Positions 9,490 to 18,722 of a stretch of DNA of 53,257 nucleotides are shown here, piece after piece. Each line of letters opens with the position of its first letter. Position 1 is the first letter of the stretch. The notes under the pieces are model-generated. The model did not search any database. It saw only the letters and a program-made list of their open reading frames with translations, and was not told where the DNA came from. Source of the DNA: Achromobacter marplatensis (GTDB taxonomy: Bacteria > Pseudomonadota > Gammaproteobacteria > Burkholderiales > Burkholderiaceae_B). Where the stretch lies: the NCBI RefSeq assembly GCF_002209535.1, contig NZ_NJIG01000026.1, forward strand, positions 1 to 53,257, written 5' to 3'. A program made the translations under genes and the position numbers.

Positions 9490-9613
9490 TCCGGACAGGC
9501 GTTCTTGAGACCGATTCTTGTTGCGGCCAGTTTCAACTGTGGCGCACCATGGTAGAAAAGGCGACCGACTAGTAGACAATACGGCTTTCTCCGTCAGTGC
9601 CGGAACCGTTTCC

Positions 9614-10891
9614 ATGTCCGATAGTCGTCCTGTTTCCCCGCCTTCCCGCTGGACCCGCCGCCGCATCATTGGATTGGTGGTCTTGTTGCTTGCCGTGGCC
9701 GTCATTGCCTGGCTTGCGCTGCGGCCGTCGGCCAAACAGGGCGCGGCCGGCGGGCCTGGCGGCCGGGCGGGCGGGGGACGGCCCCCGATGGCCGCCATGG
9801 CGAACCTGGCCGTGCCGGTGCGCATCGCCACCGCCGCCACGCAGGATATCGATATCTACCTGAAGTCCCTGGGTACCGTCACGGCCTACAACACGGTCAC
9901 TGTGCGCAGCCGCGTCAGTGGCGAGCTGGTGGACGTGGCCTTCCAGGAAGGTCAGCGCGTGAAGGCGGGCGACCTGCTGGCCCAGGTGGACCCCCGGGCC
10001 TTCCAGGTGGCCCTGGACCAGGCGCGCGGCACCCAGATGCAGAATCTGGCCCAGCTGGAGAACGCGCGGCGCGACTTGCAGCGCTATCAGGCCCTGTTCA
10101 AGCAGGATTCCATTGCCAAGCAGCAGGTGGACACCCAGGCGGCGCTGGTGCGCCAGTACGAGGGCACCGTCAAGAGCGACCAGGCCAATGTGGACAACGC
10201 CAAGCTGCAACTGGATTACGCCCGCATCACCGCGCCCATCAGCGGCCGGCTGGGGCTGCGCCAGGTCGACCGCGGCAACCTGGTGTCCAGCTCCGACACC
10301 AACGGGCTGGTCGTGATTACCCAGACCCAGCCGATTTCCGTGGTGTTCACGTTGCCCGAGACCCAGTTGCCCGAAGTGCGGGGCGAAATCGCGGCCGGCA
10401 AGACGCTGACGGTCGATGCCTATGACCGCGCCGACACCCGCCGCATCGCCACCGGCGTGCTGGAGACCCTGGATAACCAGATCGACGTCACTACCGGCAC
10501 GCTGAAGCTGAAGGCCAAATTCGACAACGCGGATGACGCGCTCTTTCCCAACCAGTTCGTCAACGTGCGCCTGCACGTGCTGACGCGCAAGGACGTGACC
10601 GCCATCCCAACCGCCGCGATCCAGCAGGGGTCGGCCGGCGCCTTCGTGTTCCTGGTGCAGCCGGACAACACGGTGCTGGTGCGCCAGGTGAAGCTGGGCG
10701 CCATCAATAACGGCATGGTGGCTGTGAATGAAGGCCTGCAGCCGGGCGACCGCGTCGTCACGGAAGGCACCGACCGCCTGCGTGCGGGCGCCAAGGTGGA
10801 AGTGGTGGGCGGGGCGGAAGTGATACCCGCCACCCGCGACAAGACGCTCGGGGCAGGGGCGCCTGCCGGCACCACGCCCGCGTCCAAGTAA
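9614..10891 (+). CDS. RND efflux pump periplasmic adaptor (MdtA/MuxA-like)
   Basis: Membrane-fusion protein linking the two RND subunits to the outer-membrane channel. The 425 residues open with a short cytoplasmic tail and one hydrophobic anchor (about residues 20-38), then a Gly-rich linker. The lipoyl half-motif VRSRVSGELVDVAFQEGQRV lies near residue 98, an alpha-helical hairpin with repeated Gln and Leu follows, and the second lipoyl half TAPISGRLGLRQVDRG is near 205. The C-terminal barrel and membrane-proximal domains complete it. ATG 9614 gives the normal compact N-terminus; the frame also stays open to 9518. First gene of a four-gene operon, 12 bases before the first RND gene. Closest named systems by layout are MdtABC and MuxABC-OpmB. 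Confidence 0.92.
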   Translation: MSDSRPVSPPSRWTRRRIIGLVVLLLAVAVIAWLALRPSAKQGAAGGPGGRAGGGRPPMAAMANLAVPVRIATAATQDIDIYLKSLGTVTAYNTVTVRSRVSGELVDVAFQEGQRVKAGDLLAQVDPRAFQVALDQARGTQMQNLAQLENARRDLQRYQALFKQDSIAKQQVDTQAALVRQYEGTVKSDQANVDNAKLQLDYARITAPISGRLGLRQVDRGNLVSSSDTNGLVVITQTQPISVVFTLPETQLPEVRGEIAAGKTLTVDAYDRADTRRIATGVLETLDNQIDVTTGTLKLKAKFDNADDALFPNQFVNVRLHVLTRKDVTAIPTAAIQQGSAGAFVFLVQPDNTVLVRQVKLGAINNGMVAVNEGLQPGDRVVTEGTDRLRAGAKVEVVGGAEVIPATRDKTLGAGAPAGTTPASK

Positions 10892-10903
10892 GCCGAGACC
10901 ATC

Positions 10904-13900
10904 GTGAGCCCGTCGCGCCTGTTCATCCTCCGCCCCGTCGCCACCACGCTGGCGATGGTGGCAATCCTGATCGCCGGTTTCATCGCCTACCGGATGCTGC
11001 CCGTGTCGGCGCTGCCCGAGGTGGACTACCCGACGATCCAGGTGGTGACGTTGTACCCCGGGGCCAGTCCGGACGTCATGACCTCGCTGGTCACGTCTCC
11101 CCTGGAACGGCAGTTCGGGCAGATGCCGGGCTTGAACCAGATGTCGTCCACCAGTTCGGGCGGCGCCTCGGTCATCACGATGCAGTTCAACCTGACGCTG
11201 CCGCTGGACGTGGCCGAGCAGCAGGTGCAGGCGGCGATCAACGCCGCGTCGAACCTGCTGCCCAGCGACTTGCCGGTGCCGCCGACCTACAACAAGGTGA
11301 ACCCGGCGGACGCGGCCGTGCTGACGCTGGCCATCACATCGCCCACCATGCCCTTGCCGCAGGTGCGAGATCTGGTGGATACGCGGGTGGCGCAGAAGTT
11401 GTCGCAGATTCCCGGCGTGGGCCTGGTCAGCGTGGCGGGCGGCCAGCGGCCGGCGGTGCGGGTGCAGGTCAATCCGCAGGCGCTGGCGGCCAACGGTCTG
11501 GCGCTGTCTGACCTGCGCACCGCGATCGTGGGGGCCAACGTCAACCAGCCCAAGGGCAACCTGGACGGGCCGTTGCGGTCCACCACGATCAACGCCAATG
11601 ACCAGCTGAAGTCGCCCACCGACTACAACGACCTGATCATCGCCTACAAGAACAACGCGCCGCTGCGGCTGTCGGACGTGGCGCGCGCGGTTGAAGGCGC
11701 CGAAGACACGCGCCAGGCCGCCTGGGCCGGCGACAAGCCCGCCATCCTGCTGAACATCCAGCGCCAGCCGGGCGCCAACGTGATCGACGTGGTCAACCGG
11801 ATCCAGACGCTGCTGCCGCAACTGCGCGCGGCCTTGCCCGCCACGCTGGACGTGAGCGTGGTGTCGGATCGCACGCAGACCATCCGAGACTCGGTGGAAG
11901 ACGTGAAGTTCGAAATGCTGCTGGCCGTGGGGCTGGTGGTGATGGTGACCTTTGTCTTCCTGCGCAGCCTGACGGCCACGCTGATCCCCAGCGTCGTGGT
12001 GCCGCTGTCCCTGGTGGGCACCTTCGGCATCATGTACCTGGCGGGTTTCTCGATCAACAACCTGACCTTGATGGCGCTGACGATCGCCACCGGCTTCGTG
12101 GTGGACGATGCCATCGTCATGATCGAGAACATCGCCCGCCATATCGAAGACGGCGAAACGCCCTTGCAGGCTGCCTTGAAGGGCGCCTCGCAGATCGGTT
12201 TCACGCTGATCTCGCTGACCTTTTCGCTGATCGCTGTACTGATCCCGCTGCTGTTCATGACGGAAGTGGTGGGGCGGCTGTTCCGGGAATTTGCGATCAC
12301 GCTGGCGGTGTCGATCCTGATCTCGCTGGTGGTGTCGCTGACCCTGACGCCGATGATGTGCGCGCGCCTGTTGCGCGCCGAATCGGAGCAGAAGCACGGC
12401 CGTTTCCACACGGCCACGGGCAACTTCATTGACCGCGTCATCGCCGGTTACGACCGCACGCTGCAGGTGGTGCTGCGCCATCAGCCGCTGACGCTGCTGG
12501 TGGCGCTGGGCACGTTCGCGCTGACGGTGGTGCTGTACATGGTGGTGCCCAAGGGCTTCTTCCCGCAGCAGGACACCGGCCTGATCCAGGCCATCACCCA
12601 GGCGCCGCAATCCATTTCGTTCCCGGCGATGGCCGAACGCCAGCAGGCCGCGGCGCGGCTGGTGCTGGAAGATCCCGACGTGCAGGCGGTGTCGTCCTTC
12701 ATCGGCGTGGACGGCAGCAACGCCACGCTAAGCGCCGGGCGCATGCAGATTGCGCTCAAGCCCCAGGCCGAACGCAACGGCGACCTGCGCACCGTGATGG
12801 CGCGCCTGCAGGAATCCCTGGGCAAGCAGGATGGCCTGACTGTATACATGCAGCCCGTGCAGGATCTGACGATCGAAGACCGCGTCAGCCGCACGCAATA
12901 CCAGATGACGCTGTCCAACCCCGACCTGAAGGTGCTGAGCGAATGGACGCCCAAGCTGGTGGACCGCTTGCGCCAGGTGCCGGGGTTGAAGGACGTGACC
13001 GACGACTTGCAGGACGACGGCCTGCAGACCTGGGTCGAGATCGACCGCGATGCGGCGTCGCGGCTGGGCATCACGGCCGCGGTGATTGACGAGGCGCTGT
13101 ACGACGCCTTTGGCCAGCGGCTGATCTCCACCATCTTCACCCAGTCCAACCAGTATCGCGTGGTGCTGGAGGTGCAGCCGCAGTTCCAGATGAACCCGGC
13201 CGCGCTGGGCCAGATTCACGTGCCGACCTCGACCGGCGCGCAGGTGCCGTTGTCGTCGGTGGCGCACATCTCCGAAGGCCGGACCGTGCTGGCCGTGAAC
13301 CGGCTGGACCAGTTCCCGATGGTGACGGTGTCGTTCAACCTGGCGCCGGGGGCGTCGCTGTCCAACGCGGTCGAAGCCATCATCGCCGCCGAAGCCGAAA
13401 TCGGCTTGCCGGCCGGTGTGGAGACGCGGTTCCAGGGCGCGGCGCTGGCGTTCCAGAATTCGCTGACCAGCACGCTGTGGCTGATCCTGGCCGCGGTGGT
13501 CACCATGTACATCGTGCTGGGCATCCTGTACGAAAGCTACATCCACCCCATCACGATCCTGTCCACCTTGCCGTCCGCCGGCGTGGGGGCCTTGCTGGCG
13601 TTGTTGATCAGCGGCACCGAGCTGGACATGATCGGCATCATCGGGATCATCCTGCTGATCGGCATCGTGAAGAAGAACGCCATCATGATGATCGACTTCG
13701 CGCTGGATGCCGAGCGCAAGCGGGGGCTGACGCCGCGCGCGGCCATCCACGAGGCTGCGCTGCTGCGTTTCCGCCCCATCCTGATGACCACGCTGGCCGC
13801 CCTGTTCGGCGCCTTGCCCCTGATGCTGTCGACCGGCACGGGCGCTGAACTGCGCCAGCCGCTGGGCCTGGTGATGGTGGGCGGCCTCTTGTTGAGCCAG

Positions 13901-14002
13901 GTGCTCACGCTGTTCACCACGCCGGTCATCTACCTGATGTTCGACCGCATGTCGCGCCGCTGGCGCGGCGTGCGCGAACCGGCGGCCGGGGACGCGTCAT
14001 GA
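10904..14002 (+). CDS. RND efflux transporter subunit, first of pair (MdtB/MuxB-like)
   Basis: Inner-membrane proton-driven resistance-nodulation-division pump of 1032 residues, a standard length. The N-terminus FILRPVATTLAMVAILIAG is the TM1 pattern of the HAE1 family. TM4 carries the paired aspartates of the proton relay in GFVVDDAIVMIENI (about residue 400), and ILLIGIVKKNAIMMIDFALD marks TM10. Two large periplasmic domains separate TM1-2 and TM7-8. The start is GTG at 10904, 12 bases after the adaptor stop. The stop overlaps the next gene's ATG by four bases, typical of tightly coupled subunits. In MdtABC-type pumps this subunit forms a heterotrimer with the second RND protein. Substrates cannot be read from the sequence. 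Confidence 0.93.
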   Translation: MSPSRLFILRPVATTLAMVAILIAGFIAYRMLPVSALPEVDYPTIQVVTLYPGASPDVMTSLVTSPLERQFGQMPGLNQMSSTSSGGASVITMQFNLTLPLDVAEQQVQAAINAASNLLPSDLPVPPTYNKVNPADAAVLTLAITSPTMPLPQVRDLVDTRVAQKLSQIPGVGLVSVAGGQRPAVRVQVNPQALAANGLALSDLRTAIVGANVNQPKGNLDGPLRSTTINANDQLKSPTDYNDLIIAYKNNAPLRLSDVARAVEGAEDTRQAAWAGDKPAILLNIQRQPGANVIDVVNRIQTLLPQLRAALPATLDVSVVSDRTQTIRDSVEDVKFEMLLAVGLVVMVTFVFLRSLTATLIPSVVVPLSLVGTFGIMYLAGFSINNLTLMALTIATGFVVDDAIVMIENIARHIEDGETPLQAALKGASQIGFTLISLTFSLIAVLIPLLFMTEVVGRLFREFAITLAVSILISLVVSLTLTPMMCARLLRAESEQKHGRFHTATGNFIDRVIAGYDRTLQVVLRHQPLTLLVALGTFALTVVLYMVVPKGFFPQQDTGLIQAITQAPQSISFPAMAERQQAAARLVLEDPDVQAVSSFIGVDGSNATLSAGRMQIALKPQAERNGDLRTVMARLQESLGKQDGLTVYMQPVQDLTIEDRVSRTQYQMTLSNPDLKVLSEWTPKLVDRLRQVPGLKDVTDDLQDDGLQTWVEIDRDAASRLGITAAVIDEALYDAFGQRLISTIFTQSNQYRVVLEVQPQFQMNPAALGQIHVPTSTGAQVPLSSVAHISEGRTVLAVNRLDQFPMVTVSFNLAPGASLSNAVEAIIAAEAEIGLPAGVETRFQGAALAFQNSLTSTLWLILAAVVTMYIVLGILYESYIHPITILSTLPSAGVGALLALLISGTELDMIGIIGIILLIGIVKKNAIMMIDFALDAERKRGLTPRAAIHEAALLRFRPILMTTLAALFGALPLMLSTGTGAELRQPLGLVMVGGLLLSQVLTLFTTPVIYLMFDRMSRRWRGVREPAAGDAS

Positions 14003-17000
14003 TCCTGTCGGCGCCCTTCATCGTCCGGCCCGTGGCGACCACGCTGCTGAGCCTGGCGGTCGTGCTGGCAGGCCTGTTGTCGTTCTTCCTGTTGCCGGTG
14101 GCGCCCTTGCCGCAGGTGGACATTCCGACCATCTCGGTGTCGGCCAGCCTGCCGGGCGCCAGCCCCGAGACGATGGCTTCCAGCGTGGCCACGCCGCTTG
14201 AGCGCTCGCTGGGCAGCATCGCCGGCGTGACCGAGATGACCTCCAGCAGCTCGCAGGGGTCCACCCGCGTCACCCTGCAGTTCGATCTGTCGCGCGACAT
14301 CAACGGCGCGGCGCGCGATGTGCAGGCCGCCATCAACGCGGCGCGCTCGCTGTTGCCCACCAGCCTGCGCAGCAACCCCACGTACCACAAGTCCAACCCG
14401 TCGGACGCGCCCATCATGACGCTGGCGCTGACCTCCGACACGCTCAGCCAGGGCCAGCTGTACGACATCGCCTCGACCATCGTGGCGCAGAAGCTGGCGC
14501 AGGTGGACGGCGTGGGCGAAGTCACCGTAGGCGGCAGTTCCTTGCCGGCGGTGCGCGTCACCGTGCTGCCGGGTGCGCTGGCCAACCGCGGCGTGTCGCT
14601 GGACCAGCTGCGCGCCACGCTGGCCAACGCCAACGCCAACCGCCCCAAGGGCGTGCTGGAGAACGACCGCTACCACTGGCAGATCATGGTCAGCGACCAG
14701 CTGAGCCGCGCCGAACAATACCGGCCGCTGATCGTGGCGTGGAACGACGGCGCGCCGGTGCGCGTGTCGGACGTGGCCAGAGTCGAGGACTCGGTCGAAG
14801 ACCTGTATCAGACCGGGTTCTTCAACGAACGCAAAGCGATCCTGATGATCGTGCGCCGGCAGGCCGACGCCAACATCATCGAGGCCGTGGATGCCGTGCG
14901 CGCGCAACTGCCCGTGCTGCAGGCGCTGATGCCGGCCGACGTGAACATGACGGTGGCGCAGGACCGCACGCCCAGCATCCGGGCGTCGCTGCACGAAGCC
15001 GAGCTGACGCTGATCATCGCGGTGGGCCTGGTGGTGCTGGTGGTGCTGCTGTTCCTCAGGCGCTGGCGGGCGGCCATCATTCCCAGCGTGGCCGTGCCGG
15101 TGTCGCTGATCGGCACGTTCTGCATCATGTACCTGTGCGGCTTCACGCTGAATACGATTTCGCTGATGGCGCTGATCGTGGCCACCGGCTTCGTGGTGGA
15201 CGACGCCATCGTGGTGCTCGAGAACATCATGCGGCACGTGGAGAACGGCATGTCGCCGATGCGGGCGGCGTTGCGCGGTTCGCGCGAAGTCGGCTTCACG
15301 GTGCTGTCGATGAGCCTGTCGCTGGTGGCGGTGTTCATCCCCATCCTGCTGATGGGCGGCGTGGTCGGACGGCTGTTCCGCGAATTCGCCGTGACCTTGT
15401 CGGCCGCGATCATGGTGTCGCTGATCGTGTCGCTGACGCTTACGCCGATGATGTGCGCGCGCCTGCTGCGCCATGAACCGAAAGAGCAGAAACCGCCGGG
15501 GCGGCTGGCGCGCTGGTCCGAACGCGGCTTCGAGTCCATGCTGGACGGCTACCGGCGCAGCCTGCGCTGGGCGCTGGCGCATGGCCGGCTGATGATGCTG
15601 ATCCTGGCGATTGCCGTGGGCCTGAACATCTATCTGTACACCGCGGTGCCCAAGGGCTTTTTCCCGCAGCAGGATACGGGGCAGCTGCTGGGCTTTTTCC
15701 GCGTGGACCAGGGCACCTCGTTCCAGGCGACGCTGCCCAAGCTAGAGGCGCTGCGCAAGGTGGTGCTGGCGGACCCGGCGGTGCAGAGCATGACGGGTTA
15801 TGCCGGCGGGCGCGGGGGCAGCAACAGCAGCTTCATGCAGATCCAGCTGAAGCCGCTGGGCGAACGCGATGTATCGGCCGATGTGGTCATCAACCGGTTG
15901 CGCGGCAAGTTGCAGAACATGCCGGGCGCGCGCATGTTCCTGGTGTCGCAGCAGGACATCCGGATCGGCGGGCGCCAAAGCCAGGGTTCCTATGACTACA
16001 CACTGATGTCGGGCGACCTGCAATTGCTGCGCACGTGGATGCCCAAGGTGCAGCAGGCGATGGCGAAGATCCCCGAGATCACGGACGTAGACACCGACGT
16101 CGAGGACAAGGGCCGCCAGATCAACCTGGTGATCGACCGCGAGGCCGCCACGCGGCTGGGCGTCAGCATGTCCACCATTTCGACGGTGCTGAACAATTCG
16201 TTCAGCCAGCGCCAGGTATCGGTGATGTACGGGCCGCTGAACCAGTACCACGTGGTGCTGGGCCTGGAGCCCAAATTCGCCGAAGACATCGAATCGCTCA
16301 AGCAGGTCGAAGTGATCACCTCGACCGGCGCGCGCGTGCCGCTGCTGGCTTTCGCGCGGCTGGAGAACGCCAACGCGCCGCTCAGCGTGCAGCATCAAGG
16401 GCTGTTCGTGGCGGACACCGTGTCCTTCAGCCTGGCGCCCGGCGTGTCGCTGGGGCAGGCCACCGCCGCCATCGACGCGGCAGTGGCCCGTATCGGCTTG
16501 CCCTCGGACCAGATTCAGGCGGGCTTCCAGGGCACGGCGGCCGCCTTGCAGCAGACGCTGGCGCAGCAGCCCTGGCTGATCCTGGCGGCGCTGGTCACGA
16601 TGTATATCGTGCTGGGCATTCTGTATGAAAGCTTCGTGCATCCGCTGACCATCCTGTCGACGCTGCCGTCGGCCGGCCTGGGCGCGCTGCTGGCCTTGCT
16701 GCTGCTGCGCTACGACTTCACACTGATCGCGCTGATCGGGGTGTTCCTCTTGATCGGTATCGTGAAGAAGAACGCCATCATGATGGTGGACTTCGCCCTG
16801 GACGCCGAGCGCAACCAGGGCATGGCGCCGCGCGACGCGATTTTCCAGGCCTGCCTGACGCGGTTTCGCCCGATCATGATGACGACGATGGCCGCCATCT
16901 TCGGCGCGCTGCCGCTGGTGCTGGCGACCGGCGCCGGCGTCGAGATGCGCCAGCCGCTAGGCATTACCATCGTGGGCGGCCTGGTGCTCAGCCAGATCCT

Positions 17001-17112
17001 CACGCTGTACACCACGCCCGTGGTCTATCTCTACCTGGACCGCTTCCGTCTGTGGGCCGCGCGCGGGCGCGGTCCCCGGAAGGGCGCTCCTGCTTCCATA
17101 GAACAGACATGA
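13999..17112 (+). CDS. RND efflux transporter subunit, second of pair (MdtC/MuxC-like)
   Basis: A 1037-residue HAE1-type RND protein, a paralogue of the preceding gene with the same layout. TM1 is FIVRPVATTLLSLAVVLAG, the proton-relay motif GFVVDDAIVVLENI lies near residue 400, and FLLIGIVKKNAIMMVDFALD is in the C-terminal half. Two adjacent, similar but distinct RND genes in one operon are the hallmark of MdtBC/MuxBC pumps that work as mixed trimers. The ATG overlaps the stop of the first RND gene by four bases (ATGA), and its own stop overlaps the following outer-membrane gene in the same way. Codon use and GC match the neighbours, with no sign of recent transfer. Confidence 0.93.
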   Translation: MILSAPFIVRPVATTLLSLAVVLAGLLSFFLLPVAPLPQVDIPTISVSASLPGASPETMASSVATPLERSLGSIAGVTEMTSSSSQGSTRVTLQFDLSRDINGAARDVQAAINAARSLLPTSLRSNPTYHKSNPSDAPIMTLALTSDTLSQGQLYDIASTIVAQKLAQVDGVGEVTVGGSSLPAVRVTVLPGALANRGVSLDQLRATLANANANRPKGVLENDRYHWQIMVSDQLSRAEQYRPLIVAWNDGAPVRVSDVARVEDSVEDLYQTGFFNERKAILMIVRRQADANIIEAVDAVRAQLPVLQALMPADVNMTVAQDRTPSIRASLHEAELTLIIAVGLVVLVVLLFLRRWRAAIIPSVAVPVSLIGTFCIMYLCGFTLNTISLMALIVATGFVVDDAIVVLENIMRHVENGMSPMRAALRGSREVGFTVLSMSLSLVAVFIPILLMGGVVGRLFREFAVTLSAAIMVSLIVSLTLTPMMCARLLRHEPKEQKPPGRLARWSERGFESMLDGYRRSLRWALAHGRLMMLILAIAVGLNIYLYTAVPKGFFPQQDTGQLLGFFRVDQGTSFQATLPKLEALRKVVLADPAVQSMTGYAGGRGGSNSSFMQIQLKPLGERDVSADVVINRLRGKLQNMPGARMFLVSQQDIRIGGRQSQGSYDYTLMSGDLQLLRTWMPKVQQAMAKIPEITDVDTDVEDKGRQINLVIDREAATRLGVSMSTISTVLNNSFSQRQVSVMYGPLNQYHVVLGLEPKFAEDIESLKQVEVITSTGARVPLLAFARLENANAPLSVQHQGLFVADTVSFSLAPGVSLGQATAAIDAAVARIGLPSDQIQAGFQGTAAALQQTLAQQPWLILAALVTMYIVLGILYESFVHPLTILSTLPSAGLGALLALLLLRYDFTLIALIGVFLLIGIVKKNAIMMVDFALDAERNQGMAPRDAIFQACLTRFRPIMMTTMAAIFGALPLVLATGAGVEMRQPLGITIVGGLVLSQILTLYTTPVVYLYLDRFRLWAARGRGPRKGAPASIEQT

Positions 17113-18569
17113 TCCGTATCAAGCCGCTTTCGAACGCCTTCCTTCCTCGCAGCGCGGTCACGCTGGCGCTGTGCGCGCTGCTTGGCGCATGCGCGGTCGG
17201 TCCCGACTACCAGCGCCCTGAATTGGACGTGGGCGCCTCCTACAAGGAGGGCCAGGGCCAGGATCAGGTCGAGGGCTGGAAGCCTGCCGAGCCGCGCGAC
17301 GACGCGGACCGCGGGCAGTGGTGGCGGGTCTATGGCGACGCTACGCTCAACGGCCTGGTCGATCGCCTGAACACGTCGAACCAGACGATCGCGCAGGCCG
17401 AGGCCAACTACCGCCAGGCGCTGGGCCTGGTGCGCGCCGCGCGTGCCGGCTTCTACCCGACGGTTGGCGCAAGCGCGGGCATGTCGCGCTCGGGCAGCGG
17501 CAACGGCCAGAACGGCTCGTCGTCTTCGTCGTCGGGCAGCAATGTGTCGAACCAGTATTCGGTGACCGGCAGCGTCAGCTGGGAACTGGACGTGTGGGGC
17601 CGTGTGCGCCGCAGCACCGAATCGTCTGAAGCCAGCGCAGCAGCCAGCCTGGCCGACCTGGCCGCGACGCGGCTGAGCGCGCAGGCGGCGCTGGTGCAGA
17701 CCTATCTGCAACTGCGCGTGCTGGACGAGCAGAAGCGCCTGCTGGACGCCACGGTGGCGGCGTACGAAAAATCGCTGCAGCTGACGCAAAACCGCTATGA
17801 GGTGGGCGTGGCCGGGCAGGCTGATGTGGCCGTGGCGCGCACGCAGGTGGAAAGCACGCGCGCCCAATCGATCGACCTGGATTGGCAACGCGGGCAGTAC
17901 GAGCACGCCATCGCGGTGCTGATGGGCCAGGCGCCGTCCAAGTTCGGATTGGCGCCGGCCGTGTTCACGCTGCAGTTGCCCGAGATCCCGGTGGGCCTGC
18001 CGTCCGAGCTGCTGGAGCGTCGTCCCGACATCGCTGCGGCCGAGCGCCGCGCGGCGGCCGCCAATGCGCAGATCGGCGTGGCGCAAGCCGCGTGGTTCCC
18101 GTCGCTGACTTTGTCCGCCGACGGGGGCTTTCGCAATGGCCAGTTCGCCGACCTGCTGACGGCGCCTGCGCGCTTCTGGTCGCTGGGGCCAGCGTTGGCG
18201 TTGACGATCTTCGACGGCGGCGCGCGCGCGGCGCAAGTCGAACAGGCCCGTGCGGCGTACGACTCGCAAGCGGCGGCCTACCGCCAGGCCGCGCTGGTGG
18301 GCCTGCGCGAAGTCGAGGACTACCTGATCCAGTTGCGCGTGATGGAGAACGAGCAGGTCGTCCAGCGGCGCGCGCTGGAGTCCGCGCGCGAATCATTGCG
18401 CTTGATCCAGAACCAGTACAAGGCCGGTCTGGTGGACTACCTGAGCGTGGCGGTCGTGGACGCCACGGCGCTCAATAGCGAGCGCAACGCGTTGAGCCTG
18501 CTGGGCACGCGCCTGGTCGCCAGCGTGAACCTGATCGTCGCACTGGGCGGCGGTTGGGACGGCTCCTAG
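17109..18569 (+). CDS. outer-membrane efflux lipoprotein, NodT/OprM family
   Basis: Trimeric outer-membrane channel of the tripartite pump. Of 486 residues, the first 28 form a lipoprotein signal with lipobox LGAC (Cys28), followed by AVGPDYQRP, the conserved start of mature NodT/OprM proteins. Two repeats of the outer-membrane efflux fold follow, with SWELDVWGRVRR in the first half and ALTIFDGGARAAQVEQARA in the second. ATG 17109 overlaps the stop of the second RND gene. A Ser-rich run near residue 140 (SSSSSSGS) lies in the surface-loop region. It closes the operon in the order adaptor, RND, RND, channel, as in MuxABC-OpmB. No regulator or two-component system lies beside the operon. Confidence 0.92.
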   Translation: MIRIKPLSNAFLPRSAVTLALCALLGACAVGPDYQRPELDVGASYKEGQGQDQVEGWKPAEPRDDADRGQWWRVYGDATLNGLVDRLNTSNQTIAQAEANYRQALGLVRAARAGFYPTVGASAGMSRSGSGNGQNGSSSSSSGSNVSNQYSVTGSVSWELDVWGRVRRSTESSEASAAASLADLAATRLSAQAALVQTYLQLRVLDEQKRLLDATVAAYEKSLQLTQNRYEVGVAGQADVAVARTQVESTRAQSIDLDWQRGQYEHAIAVLMGQAPSKFGLAPAVFTLQLPEIPVGLPSELLERRPDIAAAERRAAAANAQIGVAQAAWFPSLTLSADGGFRNGQFADLLTAPARFWSLGPALALTIFDGGARAAQVEQARAAYDSQAAAYRQAALVGLREVEDYLIQLRVMENEQVVQRRALESARESLRLIQNQYKAGLVDYLSVAVVDATALNSERNALSLLGTRLVASVNLIVALGGGWDGS

Positions 18570-18598
18570 GGATAACGCTTAAATCCCCTACGCTTTCG

Positions 18599-18627
18599 TT
18601 GACAAGTTTTCGGCGCCGGTTCTTAAT
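18599..18627 (+). promoter_or_regulatory. sigma70-type promoter of the Bug receptor gene
   Basis: A perfect -35 TTGACA at 18599-18604, a 17-base spacer and -10 CTTAAT at 18622-18627. Predicted transcription start near 18634 would place the 16-bp palindrome at 18637-18652 at about +4 to +19, where a bound repressor would block the polymerase. Confidence 0.55.
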
Positions 18628-18636
18628 GCGACGAAA

Positions 18637-18652
18637 GTGACCATGTGGTCAC
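18637..18652. promoter_or_regulatory. 16-bp palindromic operator, copy 1
   Basis: GTGACCA-TG-TGGTCAC: perfect 7-bp arms. The identical 16 bases recur at 28641-28656 before the converging operon, and I find no third copy in the window. Size and symmetry suit a TetR-family dimer, and a TetR gene lies at 22596-23255 inside the interval. It begins 86 bases and ends 71 bases before the receptor start codon. Confidence 0.75.
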
Positions 18653-18722
18653 GTTCGTCGCGCAGTACCGACACCGAATTCCGTTTGATCAATCGAACAC
18701 GCGTCAGCGAAGGGGAAAGAGG

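Noticed and set aside
9569..12610. 1013-codon minus-strand open frame opposite the efflux adaptor and first RND gene
   Set aside because: It is the antisense shadow of strongly supported RND genes in GC-rich DNA. Its translation is His/Gln/Arg-rich, low-complexity and lacks any family motif.
13930..15582. 550-codon minus-strand frame opposite the second RND gene
   Set aside because: Shadow of the RND frame with His/Arg/Gln-rich low-complexity translation.
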